A DNA stretch of 7,130 nt from Bacillota bacterium (GCA_017420625.1 JAFOIR010000016.1:1-7130); one strand, 5' to 3'. Positions 1 through 6,458 are shown, numbered from the stretch's first letter. Notes: a model not told the origin generated them from the sequence alone. Made by a program: numbers and translations.

Positions 1-331
1 CCCTCCAAAGTTAAATTGATACGTCATGCTCTGACAGATAAGCATTTCAAAGATTGTTATTGTCGACAGAGATACAGGAAAGCAGTATGTTGGTTCTGCT
101 TATGGAAGTGGTGGTCTTTTAGGTCGTTGGTCCTGTTACGTCGAAACCTATCACGGACATAACAAACTTATGCGAGAATTGATTTGTAATTATCCCGAAC
201 GATATCACCGATTCCAATTCTCGATCTTGCAAATATTACCAAAAACACTAACCGCTGATGAAGTAATAGCAATTGAATCCAGATATAAAAGAAAGCTTCT
301 AAGTATCGAATTTGGAATGAATGATAACTAA
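1..331 (+). pseudogene. GIY-YIG nuclease-family protein, internally deleted and frameshifted remnant (5' end outside window)
   Basis: From base 59 one frame encodes IVDRDTGKQYVGSAYG and continues for 90 codons to the TAA at 329-331. It carries the YIG-like element (YVG), the conserved Arg context GLLGRW and a downstream Glu in AIESRYK, as in GIY-YIG endonuclease domains. The preceding bases do not extend this frame: it meets TGA at 17-19 and 32-34. The first frame (1-60) instead reads SKVKLIRHALTDKHFKDCY, which resembles the N-terminal segment of longer Firmicutes proteins with a C-terminal GIY-YIG domain. The simplest reading is that the middle of the gene, including the GIY half of the motif, was deleted, joining both ends out of frame near base 60. 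The family identity comes from recalled motifs, not from a search. Nuclease function is very likely lost. The start lies left of the window. Confidence 0.72.
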
Positions 332-351
332 AAAAATAGTTTATCAAGGCA

Positions 352-358
352 AAAGGAG
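352..358 (+). promoter_or_regulatory. Shine-Dalgarno site for the 365 gene
   Basis: AAAGGAG lies 6 bases before the ATG at 365. It fixes the start of the small membrane protein gene and favours the 365 frame over the overlapping frame that opens at 321. A 9-base direct repeat, AGTTTATCA, occurs at 338-346 and 357-365, on either side of the purine-rich core; its meaning is unknown. Confidence 0.8.
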
Positions 359-364
359 TTTATC

Positions 365-895
365 ATGGATAGTTCAGTTAATACCGTCTGCGTTATCTGC
401 GGCCAGGCCAAAGGCAAGCCTTATGAATGCATCACGGCACACCAGACCGTCACAGGAACAAAGAAGCGACGCAAAGGCTCCACAACTTATTCGACATCAT
501 ATTCTAACGTTGAATGGCACAGTGACTGCGTCTGTGACGCCTGCCGCAAGAAACAGCGGCTGGCTGATATCCGGCGCATTGGACTCTACCTGATTGTCAG
601 CGTTGCAATTTGCGTCGTTCTAGGGTTGGTGATCAACCATGAAAATGTGATAGCCCACACCAGCGGCACCAATTCGTTGGGTACACTGGGCTCGCTTGCA
701 GCGCTGGCCATCATCCCCTGCTCGATCTTTGCAATTGCGAGCCTGTTTTGGTTTCTGGGCTGTCTGCGTGGCGACTACGGCAGCCAGGCGCTAGGTGCCT
801 ATTACATCCGAAAGCATCGGGAGTTGTATCCGCAAGACAGGGGCTTTATATACATGACGCCAAAGAAAGCTAAAAAAGAGCATCTGATCAATTAA
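365..895 (+). CDS. Small membrane protein with N-terminal zinc-ribbon-like cysteines, function unknown
   Basis: This 176-residue protein is not recognised as a named family. Residues 9-12 are CVIC and residues 55-60 are CVCDAC, so C9, C12, C57 and C60 could form a four-Cys zinc ribbon, with C55 as an extra cysteine. The stretch between them (about 33-48) is basic and rich in Ser and Thr. Two hydrophobic segments follow, about residues 73-90 and 106-133, joined by a short polar loop. A polar, Lys-rich tail (about 145-176) ends the protein. The likely topology is a cytoplasmic zinc-ribbon head and tail with a membrane hairpin between them. This is inferred from hydrophobicity and charge only. 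The start is supported by AAAGGAG 6 bases upstream. The gene stands 33 bases after the broken GIY-YIG gene and converges on the minus-strand genes across a shared terminator. It gives no functional clue to its neighbours. Confidence 0.82.
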   Translation: MDSSVNTVCVICGQAKGKPYECITAHQTVTGTKKRRKGSTTYSTSYSNVEWHSDCVCDACRKKQRLADIRRIGLYLIVSVAICVVLGLVINHENVIAHTSGTNSLGTLGSLAALAIIPCSIFAIASLFWFLGCLRGDYGSQALGAYYIRKHRELYPQDRGFIYMTPKKAKKEHLIN

Positions 896-924
896 TGTGT
901 CGCCGGGACAATATTCCTGACACA
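896..924. other. Imperfect inverted repeat just after the 365-895 gene
   Basis: TGTGTC at 896-901 pairs with GACACA at 919-924, with a further GGA/TCC pairing inside. No T-run follows, so it is a weak candidate for an intrinsic terminator. It may only help to protect the 3' end of the transcript. A second small inverted repeat, CTGCA at 942-946 and TGCAG at 959-963, follows. Neither has other support. Confidence 0.3.
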
Positions 925-975
925 AAATAAACAACTGAATACTGCAGCACAACTTTGATGCAGTCGTTCCCGTTT

Positions 976-1022
976 AAAAAAAAACAGAGAATCAGCCATT
1001 GGCTTGAATTCTCTGTTTTTTT
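976..1022. terminator. Bidirectional intrinsic terminator between convergent genes
   Basis: A hairpin pairs ACAGAGAAT (984-992) with ATTCTCTGT (1008-1016), with a further AGCC/GGCT pairing around an ATT loop. The left arm is preceded by a run of nine A and the right arm is followed by a T-run, so both strands carry a stem followed by U residues. It lies 80 bases after the plus-strand gene stop and about 50 bases after the minus-strand GNAT stop, as expected for a shared terminator. Confidence 0.88.
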
Positions 1023-1072
1023 AATGCGAGTGTGTGAAAAATGGCTTATATGACGGACATCCGCTTGATCAT

Positions 1073-1642
1073 TTACTTCCATTCTTTACGGAGAATAGCA
1101 TACTGCATGGTGTTCTCATAGTGCGGCGTTCCGTCCGGATTGTTCACAAAAGAAACAAACTCCATGAACAGTCCTTCCCGGCGCATGCCCAGCCTCTCAC
1201 AAAGATGCTGACTGGCCAGATTATTGTCTTCGGTATACGCATAGATGCGCCTCGCACCTTTTTCCGTAAACAGATAGTCAAAGAATGCATGCGCCGCCTC
1301 AAAAGCATAGCCTTTCCCCTGATAGGCCTGATTCAGCATCCAGCAGGGACTGAAAGTATCTTTCGGAGCATTCTCATCCGCATGCGGTTCACCGGATTCC
1401 GGATAGGCTTCTATTTCTCCGATGACTTTTCCAGTCTCTTTAAGCACAATCGCGAAATAAAACTCCTTTTCGCTGACACGCTCTTTCATAGCCTGCTTCG
1501 CTTCCTCCAGTGAATGCAGCTTCATATTGGCAAAACAGTTAACCGCCGGTTCAGCCAGATACTCGTACACATCAGCCGCGTCACTTTCCAGAAACGGACG
1601 AAGCATCAGCCTTTCCGTTGAAATATCATTTACCATGCCCAT
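1073..1642 (-). CDS. GNAT-family N-acetyltransferase, RimJ/RimL type
   Basis: The product is 189 residues, the usual size for a single-domain RimJ/RimL-like GNAT that transfers an acetyl group from acetyl-CoA to an amine. Residues 9-17 are TERLMLRPF, the typical first strand of this subgroup. The acetyl-CoA pyrophosphate-binding loop is seen as QGKGYA (about 108-113). The segment EDNNLASQHLCERLGM (about 138-153) matches the conserved Asn-Ser helix near the end of the fold. The acceptor substrate cannot be told. The gene begins inside the end of the flavin oxidoreductase gene: ATG at 1642 overlaps the last codons, and a second ATG at 1636 overlaps the upstream TAA (ATGGTAA). Either could be the start. 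Shine-Dalgarno matches are weak, so translation is probably coupled to the upstream gene. It is the last gene of the minus-strand series and ends just before the shared terminator. Confidence 0.9.
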   Translation of the reverse strand: MGMVNDISTERLMLRPFLESDAADVYEYLAEPAVNCFANMKLHSLEEAKQAMKERVSEKEFYFAIVLKETGKVIGEIEAYPESGEPHADENAPKDTFSPCWMLNQAYQGKGYAFEAAHAFFDYLFTEKGARRIYAYTEDNNLASQHLCERLGMRREGLFMEFVSFVNNPDGTPHYENTMQYAILRKEWK

Positions 1643-2712
1643 TCTTCATTCTTCCGTTTCATCAGTGCCGGACACCGATGTTTGTGGTTCCCCCATGCAC
1701 AGCTTTTACAGCTGTAGCACTTGACATACGGTGTTCCGTACAGGATCGCTTCTGAAAAGGCCGGATCTGCCAGAAGGCCGCAGGCCAGATCCACGGTATC
1801 GATCAGTTCGTTTTCCAGCAGATATCGGACCTGCTGTGGTGTACGCATGCCGTTGACCAGAGAAACCGGAACGATCCCTTTGAAATGCTCATGGAATCTC
1901 ACGCCCAGAGAAGCGATCCGGTTATACGGCAGACTCTCATCATGCGGAAGATCACTGACATCCTGAATTCCGTTCGAAATCTGCAGATAATCGCATCCTG
2001 CTTGGACATAGTACTCCGCTGTCCGGATACTTTCTTCCACCGTCGGGTCATAGCCGGATGTCCGAACGGAAATGATAAAGTCCTCCCCGCAGGCCTTCCG
2101 GATCCCGGAGATGATCTCGCACCCCAGACGGGCACGATTCTCTGTATTTCCGCCGTATTCATCCGTACGCTGATTCACGGCTGAGGCAAAATCATTGATC
2201 AGATAGCTGTGGCAGCCATGAAGCTGTACCCCATCATATCCTGCCTTCTTCGCGCGGATCGCTGCATCGATAAAGCACTGCTCGATCCGGTGGATCTCCG
2301 GAACCGTCAGTTCATGAGCCATGACTTCTTTCCCTCCGGCATGCCAGAGGACCGCTGTCGGAGAAGTCAGCGGGCCGCAGTCAGGATGCGTCCCCAGCCC
2401 GCCGTAATGCAGCTGCGGAATAATCAGCACGCCATAAGGATGACAGGCTTCCACGATCTTTCTGTGTCCTTCGATCTGATCATCGTTCCACAGCCCAATC
2501 TGAGACGGAAACAGCCGGCCTTCCGGAGAGACCGCTGTTGCTTCCACACAGACCAAACCGCATCCGTGTGCCGCACGAAGCGAATAGTGTTTCACGAAAA
2601 AATCTGTTACGATTCCATCTTCACCCGCCGTAAACTTGACTGTCGGTGCCATGGTGATTCTGTTCTTGCAAATTCTCTTTCCGATTTGAATCGGCATATC
2701 TGGTGTAATCAT
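1630..2712 (-). CDS. Old Yellow Enzyme-type NADH:flavin oxidoreductase
   Basis: This is a 360-residue single TIM-barrel protein of the Old Yellow Enzyme family: an FMN-binding oxidoreductase that usually reduces activated alkenes using NAD(P)H. Diagnostic segments are PQLHYGG (about 99-105), LHGCHSYLINDF with the substrate-binding His pair H165 and H168, and NQRTDEYGGNTENR (180-193). The phosphate-binding region is near LVNGMRTPQQ and LACGLLADP. The C-terminus carries four cysteines, C332, C335, C338 and C347 (CYSCKSC, then CPAL). They recall the iron-sulfur cysteines of 2,4-dienoyl-CoA reductase-like members, but the flavin/NAD domains of those longer proteins are absent. Whether a cluster or zinc is bound is not shown. 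The start ATG at 2712 is preceded only by a weak purine stretch and lies inside the preceding ORF, overlapping it by 92 bases, so translational coupling is likely. The end overlaps the GNAT start. The physiological substrate is unknown. Confidence 0.92.
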   Translation of the reverse strand: MITPDMPIQIGKRICKNRITMAPTVKFTAGEDGIVTDFFVKHYSLRAAHGCGLVCVEATAVSPEGRLFPSQIGLWNDDQIEGHRKIVEACHPYGVLIIPQLHYGGLGTHPDCGPLTSPTAVLWHAGGKEVMAHELTVPEIHRIEQCFIDAAIRAKKAGYDGVQLHGCHSYLINDFASAVNQRTDEYGGNTENRARLGCEIISGIRKACGEDFIISVRTSGYDPTVEESIRTAEYYVQAGCDYLQISNGIQDVSDLPHDESLPYNRIASLGVRFHEHFKGIVPVSLVNGMRTPQQVRYLLENELIDTVDLACGLLADPAFSEAILYGTPYVKCYSCKSCAWGNHKHRCPALMKRKNEEWAW

Positions 2713-2965
2713 TCTTTATTTTCTCAAATATATATTGCTTTGTCCCTTTGTTTACCAATCGTTCCACATCCGCCGGGGTCTTCACCAGACAGGTCGCCCC
2801 TGCTTCTGTCAGCTCTTCCCTGCTTCCATAGCCCCAGAGAACGCCGATCGAATCCAGGCCCGCCTCGCGAGCCGCCAGGATGTCGTTCTCCCTGTCACCC
2901 ACCATGACCGCTAGAGACAGATGCCGATAACTGATAAAAGCCGCATAGTTGCGTTCATTCTCCAT
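2621..2965 (-). pseudogene. Chimeric ORF: start of a TIR-domain protein fused to the C-terminal part of a HAD phosphatase
   Basis: The ORF is open for 114 codons from ATG 2965, with AAAGGA upstream. Residues 1-18 contain YAAFISYRHLSL, the typical first strand and following loop of bacterial TIR domains. From about residue 19 the sequence changes to VMVGDRENDILAAREAGL and then IGVLWGYGSREEL. This is HAD motif IV (D24, D28) and the C-terminal part of phosphoglycolate phosphatase-like hydrolases. HAD motifs I to III (including the nucleophile Asp) are absent, and so is nearly all of the TIR domain, so neither activity is expected. The join lies near base 2910. After about residue 72 the reading frame runs out of frame into the flavin oxidoreductase gene, which suggests the natural HAD stop may also be lost. 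It stands 47 bases after the HEAT/metallopeptidase gene. It may still be translated and help coupling to the next gene. Confidence 0.78.
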
Positions 2966-3012
2966 GACAGGCGTTCCTTTACATGTTATTCTTTATCCAG
3001 AACTTACAGAAA

Positions 3013-5571
3013 TCAACCGTTCGTGATCATCCGAAACTCTTCTTCCGTGATGGATTTGGGCACAGTCGCGAAGCGGATCACGATATCGCGGATCAGATCC
3101 CGGTTCTCGGCATCTCCGGTATCGTCCAATCTGGGCAGTTTCTTTTCGGGATCCCAGGTCTCGGCCGCATTCGCAGCATCGATCGCGAGGTTGAGCCGCA
3201 TGATCTCCGCATCGCCACGCAGTTTTGCCTCGTCCTCGCCGACCTGTTTGCCGTAATAACGCTCGATAAGGCCATTGAATTCACCGAGCTTATCCACGGA
3301 AGGCGGCATGCCCAAAAGACTTGTCAGCTGCGCAAACACACCGTCCACTCGGACATTGGCTTGTTTATATTTCCTGTAAAATGCGATAGAGAAAAGCTGT
3401 GTCTTCAGGAATACGCTCGCTTCGTTCCGATCTCCTTTGAAATGCTGATACTCGTGGAAGATCGTCGGGATCACCGCGTAGCAGTCCCGGAAAAGCCGCA
3501 GGTTCAGGCCGGAACTGAGCGGTTTCGTGCGGTCATCCACCTCATGATAGCGTTCGATGACCTTGCCTTCCTTCAGCGGCGGCTCATACCGGATCCACAT
3601 GGCATGCGCATAGGGACGGAACTGATAGAAGCCCTGGGTTTGCTGATTGACCGGATCAATGATACGCAGCGGACATACCCGCAGCATCTCCATGCATCCC
3701 GGCACTTCGGCTTCCGCGATCCGAAGAAGCTCCGACGCATCACCAAACTGAACCGACGGATTCGCGCAGTGTAGTACGTCCGCCAGCAAAGCGGCGTACT
3801 CTTCCCCGGTGGCATCCTCGGGTGCCCGGACTTCGAAGAAAGTTAGTGCGCTGTCCGAACGGATGATGTCCGCCCGTACGGAAACGACGGTCTCCAGCAG
3901 TTTTGCCGCTTCGGGATGTGTCCTGTTCTGAATGAGCCAGTCCAGGAGTCCCATGATCACGCCCTGCTTGATAAAACGGGGAATCCGATTCTGATTGTCC
4001 CGCAGGATCTGGACAAGATAGGCAAGGGGCAGGTTCCCCTGCTCCAGCATAAAGCCTCCGATCCCGCTTTCCAGATAATATTCCATCGCCTCAAGCGAAC
4101 GGTCCTGATCAAAGACCGGTCTCGCCCAACTGGAACGAAAAACATTTGCGTTGTATTCTTTAACTGCTGTGTTATATCTTTCGACCTCTGCCTGATAGGC
4201 TTCGGTATATACCTTCGCCTGCGCGTTGTACTCCTCGATCGCGGATTTGATCGCTTTCAGATTTGACACGATCTCATCCGGCGACATCCTGGCAGCCAGC
4301 ACACGTCCCAGCGCTGCCGCCGACCAGCCGGCCGAAGTAATACGCTTTTGGATCTTCTCCTGTGTAAGTCCTTTTTCCCCTTCTCTGGTATGAATACCCC
4401 GATGAATGTTCTCACACAAAAACCGCAGGACATTTTCATCTTCACCGGACGGCGCGGTCCTTGCCAGCACGATCGCCCCTTTCAGAACTGTCTCATCATC
4501 ATGGAATTTCCACGCACTGTAATCCCTGCTGTCCGGATCATAAAACAGCGTAGGTATGATATTCTCCTGAATCGGTTCGGTCGACCTTTTCAACGCTCGT
4601 TTCATCCAAGCCGCGGGATATTGCAGCCAGGAAAGCTTTTGGACCGCATAGACATCAAACGGACATTCGGATTCTACCGCCTTCACATAGGTGGCCTCAT
4701 CCTCCGGCCAGGTCAGTGTCTGGTCGATCCACCACAAAACATGCTCATCTTTTTCTGTCAGTGCGATCTCACTGATCACCGCACGTTCCTGCGGATAAGG
4801 CAGTTTTTCCAGTGCCTTCCGCCGGCAGAGCGACCCCGAATCCTGTCTGACGATCCGAACCAGTGTCTCCCGATCCTTCGGATAGGACAGCTTGTCGATC
4901 GCCATATTTCGGCAAAACTCATTCGAATGCTGTGTGGCGATCCGGATCATGGTCTCGCGCTCTTCCGGATAGGGCAGTCTTTTGATCGCCGCCTCGGCGG
5001 CAAACATACTGTCACTCTGCATCGCCATTTTCCGGATCGTCTCTTTCGAGGCCGGATATTCCAGCTTCTCCAGAATGGCTTCCTTTGCACTGCCGGATGC
5101 ATCGGGATCATAAAGAACCTCTCGGGTCAGCAGATCTTCATCCATATCAGCGAGGCGTTTTTCCAAAACTGTATGGTTTCCTTTTTTAGCCAGCGACACC
5201 AGAATATCCTGATCCTGCTCTTCGTCCAGCTGGAGGATCGCATTTGAAAAACCATCCTGAGCGAGATCCCGGAAAACATCACGGTTTTTTACATAAGACA
5301 GTCTCTTCAGCGCTTGTTCCCGGATGTATGTCTCATCCTTCTTGTCCTTTACGATCTGGATCAGTACGTTTCTGTCTTTTTTATTCTGCTGATCCAGGCG
5401 TTTAATCGCTTCATCCCGATCCTTGTTCCTCAGCTTTTGATTCAGTGCCTGTTTCCGTCTTCCTGGTCCGCTCTTTTCCCACAGGGAAATCACCCCTGCC
5501 ACTAAACCGAGCACGGCCGCCAATATAAACGGACTCAAGTAAAGCAATAGTTTCAGTATACTGCGATCCAT
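3013..5571 (-). CDS. Membrane-anchored HEAT-like repeat protein with a C-terminal HExxH metallopeptidase-like domain
   Basis: This 852-residue protein is not a named family to me. Residues about 7-30 form one hydrophobic helix followed by basic residues (RRK), suggesting a membrane anchor with the body in the cytoplasm. Residues about 50-320 form HEAT-like helical repeats. The motif A-x3-L-x-Y/W-P recurs with YP or WP at 172, 201, 230, 259, 288 and 318, a nearly exact 29-residue period, often followed by R-E-T and an IA or IV helix. Residues about 436-478 are rich in Glu, Tyr and Lys (EEYNAQAKVYTEAY) and look coiled-coil-like. A later domain carries IFHEYQHFKGDRNEASVF, with H706, E707 and H710 as zinc/catalytic residues and E717 as a likely third ligand. 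The NEAxxF context recalls anthrax lethal factor. Protease activity is inferred from this motif only. The start is fixed by AGGAGG 7 bases before ATG 5571. A TIR-protein start follows downstream, hinting at a lost partner. Confidence 0.87.
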   Translation of the reverse strand: MDRSILKLLLYLSPFILAAVLGLVAGVISLWEKSGPGRRKQALNQKLRNKDRDEAIKRLDQQNKKDRNVLIQIVKDKKDETYIREQALKRLSYVKNRDVFRDLAQDGFSNAILQLDEEQDQDILVSLAKKGNHTVLEKRLADMDEDLLTREVLYDPDASGSAKEAILEKLEYPASKETIRKMAMQSDSMFAAEAAIKRLPYPEERETMIRIATQHSNEFCRNMAIDKLSYPKDRETLVRIVRQDSGSLCRRKALEKLPYPQERAVISEIALTEKDEHVLWWIDQTLTWPEDEATYVKAVESECPFDVYAVQKLSWLQYPAAWMKRALKRSTEPIQENIIPTLFYDPDSRDYSAWKFHDDETVLKGAIVLARTAPSGEDENVLRFLCENIHRGIHTREGEKGLTQEKIQKRITSAGWSAAALGRVLAARMSPDEIVSNLKAIKSAIEEYNAQAKVYTEAYQAEVERYNTAVKEYNANVFRSSWARPVFDQDRSLEAMEYYLESGIGGFMLEQGNLPLAYLVQILRDNQNRIPRFIKQGVIMGLLDWLIQNRTHPEAAKLLETVVSVRADIIRSDSALTFFEVRAPEDATGEEYAALLADVLHCANPSVQFGDASELLRIAEAEVPGCMEMLRVCPLRIIDPVNQQTQGFYQFRPYAHAMWIRYEPPLKEGKVIERYHEVDDRTKPLSSGLNLRLFRDCYAVIPTIFHEYQHFKGDRNEASVFLKTQLFSIAFYRKYKQANVRVDGVFAQLTSLLGMPPSVDKLGEFNGLIERYYGKQVGEDEAKLRGDAEIMRLNLAIDAANAAETWDPEKKLPRLDDTGDAENRDLIRDIVIRFATVPKSITEEEFRMITNG

Positions 5572-5578
5572 GTCCTCT

Positions 5579-5584
5579 CCTCCT
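5579..5584 (-). promoter_or_regulatory. Strong Shine-Dalgarno site for the 852-residue protein gene
   Basis: On the minus strand AGGAGG lies 7 bases before the ATG at 5571, an ideal site. It settles the start and implies efficient translation independent of the broken acetyltransferase gene just upstream. Confidence 0.85.
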
Positions 5585-5597
5585 GCCCGCTTCTATC

Positions 5598-5897
5598 TCA
5601 TGTTCTGTAAAACCTGGGTCCTTCTTCTCCCATGGTTCCGGTCGGAACAAACCCGCATTTTTCCAGGACTCTCTGGGATGCTTTGTTATCCGGCTCTGTC
5701 TCCGCCTCTACCCGGATGACTCCCGGCTGTTCCAAAGCCCAGGCAACGGCCGCTTCCACGGCTTCTGTCGCATAGCCTTTCCCTTGATATTCATCTACAA
5801 TTCCATAGCCGATCTCGACCGAGCCATCCGCATTCAGTCCCTTAAAGCACAGATCGCCCACATGTGTGCCGTCTTTCAGCTCGATGAACCAGATAGT
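5598..5897 (-). pseudogene. GNAT acetyltransferase remnant lacking its N-terminal part
   Basis: The frame is open for 99 codons from just after a TAA at 5898-5900 to the TGA at 5598-5600. It reads WFIELKDGTHVGDLCFKG, then VEIGYGIVDEYQGKGYATEA and later NKASQRVLEKCGF. These are the central strands, the acetyl-CoA loop (QGKGYA) and the last helix of a GNAT of the RimJ/RimL-like group. The first roughly 60 to 70 residues expected for the fold are missing, and an in-frame stop sits directly before the preserved part. The only in-frame candidate start is a GTG at 5861 with no clear ribosome site, which would begin inside a core strand. The upstream acetyltransferase gene stops at 5917, leaving only about 19 bases, so there is no room for the missing part. 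I read this as a deletion remnant that is probably non-functional. Confidence 0.75.
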
Positions 5898-5916
5898 TTA
5901 CCTTCTGGAGCAGTCT

Positions 5917-6405
5917 TTAGTAATCAAATACTTCCTTCCCGACCTGGACCGTGGTTGTCAGTTTCTCACCTTCGTACGGTTTCCTGATCTCGATCATATT
6001 CAGAACGGTATAGCCTTTCGAGCGGAGAAACTGAATCATGTTTTCGTTGTTCGGATGAACAAAGTTATAGACCGTATCATCTCCCATGGACGCGGCGATC
6101 TCTTCGGCTTTCCTGAAAAGCATCGTGGCAGCGCCTCTTCTTCGATAGTCTTCCCGCACAAAGATATGTTCGACCCACAGACAGGTCTCGTCGATCCGGC
6201 ATACGATATAACCGACGAAATCGCCGTTTTCTTCCACCACATATACCGGAAAACCGGATTCCAGAAACTCCAGGATCTCTTCTTTTCCCTCATCAACATG
6301 AGGCTGCGACTGGATACCCTTAAAGGACTTCAGCTGCACTCTGAACCCAGCGACCAGCGGCGCAATCCTGTCTGCATCTTTAACACTTGCCTTGATTAAT
6401 TCCAT
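5917..6405 (-). CDS. GNAT-family N-acetyltransferase
   Basis: The product is 162 residues from the ATG at 6405. A GTG in the same frame at 6417 is possible but lies within the ribosome-binding site itself (GGAGG at 6411-6415, 5 bases before the ATG), so the ATG is preferred. The protein shows the full single-domain GNAT layout: an N-terminal strand MELIKAS, a central strand pair VYVVEENGDFVGYIVC, then WVEHIFVREDYRRRGAA with the acetyl-CoA pyrophosphate loop RRRGAA (about 88-93). HPNNENMIQFLRSKGY (about 117-132) is the C-terminal conserved helix with Asn and a final strand. It would transfer an acetyl group from acetyl-CoA to an unknown amine. It follows the glutaredoxin-like gene after 53 bases and precedes the acetyltransferase remnant, so it is probably co-transcribed. 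No terminator or obvious promoter was seen in the gaps. Confidence 0.92.
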   Translation of the reverse strand: MELIKASVKDADRIAPLVAGFRVQLKSFKGIQSQPHVDEGKEEILEFLESGFPVYVVEENGDFVGYIVCRIDETCLWVEHIFVREDYRRRGAATMLFRKAEEIAASMGDDTVYNFVHPNNENMIQFLRSKGYTVLNMIEIRKPYEGEKLTTTVQVGKEVFDY

Positions 6406-6410
6406 GCTTT

Positions 6411-6415
6411 CCTCC
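6411..6415 (-). promoter_or_regulatory. Shine-Dalgarno site deciding the GNAT start at 6405
   Basis: GGAGG on the minus strand ends 5 bases before the ATG at 6405. It overlaps the alternative GTG at 6417, and this is why the shorter 162-residue product is preferred. Confidence 0.8.
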
Positions 6416-6458
6416 ACCGATCTGAATATGCATGCAGTCCCCGGTCACATTTTTGAGA

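Noticed and set aside
338..365. 9-base direct repeat AGTTTATCA around the Shine-Dalgarno site, considered as an operator or attachment site
   Set aside because: It is short and AT-rich with no further copies noticed and no integrase nearby; likely chance.
888..1082. Minus-strand 64-codon frame across the terminator region
   Set aside because: It reads through the terminator hairpin and A/T runs and has no recognisable protein features.
2209..2907. Plus-strand open frame spanning the flavin oxidoreductase and the chimera
   Set aside because: It is antisense to the strong Old Yellow Enzyme motifs and has a composition unlike a real protein.
2621..2965. Intact HAD hydrolase gene
   Set aside because: The nucleophile Asp motif and motifs II and III are absent; only the C-terminal part with motif IV is present after TIR-type residues.
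2983..3774. Plus-strand open frame of 263 codons opposite the metallopeptidase end
   Set aside because: No family resemblance, no ribosome site, and fully antisense to the conserved HExxH-containing frame.
4348..5247. Long plus-strand open frame (299 codons) opposite the HEAT-like region
   Set aside because: It is antisense to a well-supported gene, has no ribosome site and is rich in residues typical of a reversed coding strand. It is a shadow of the repeat region.
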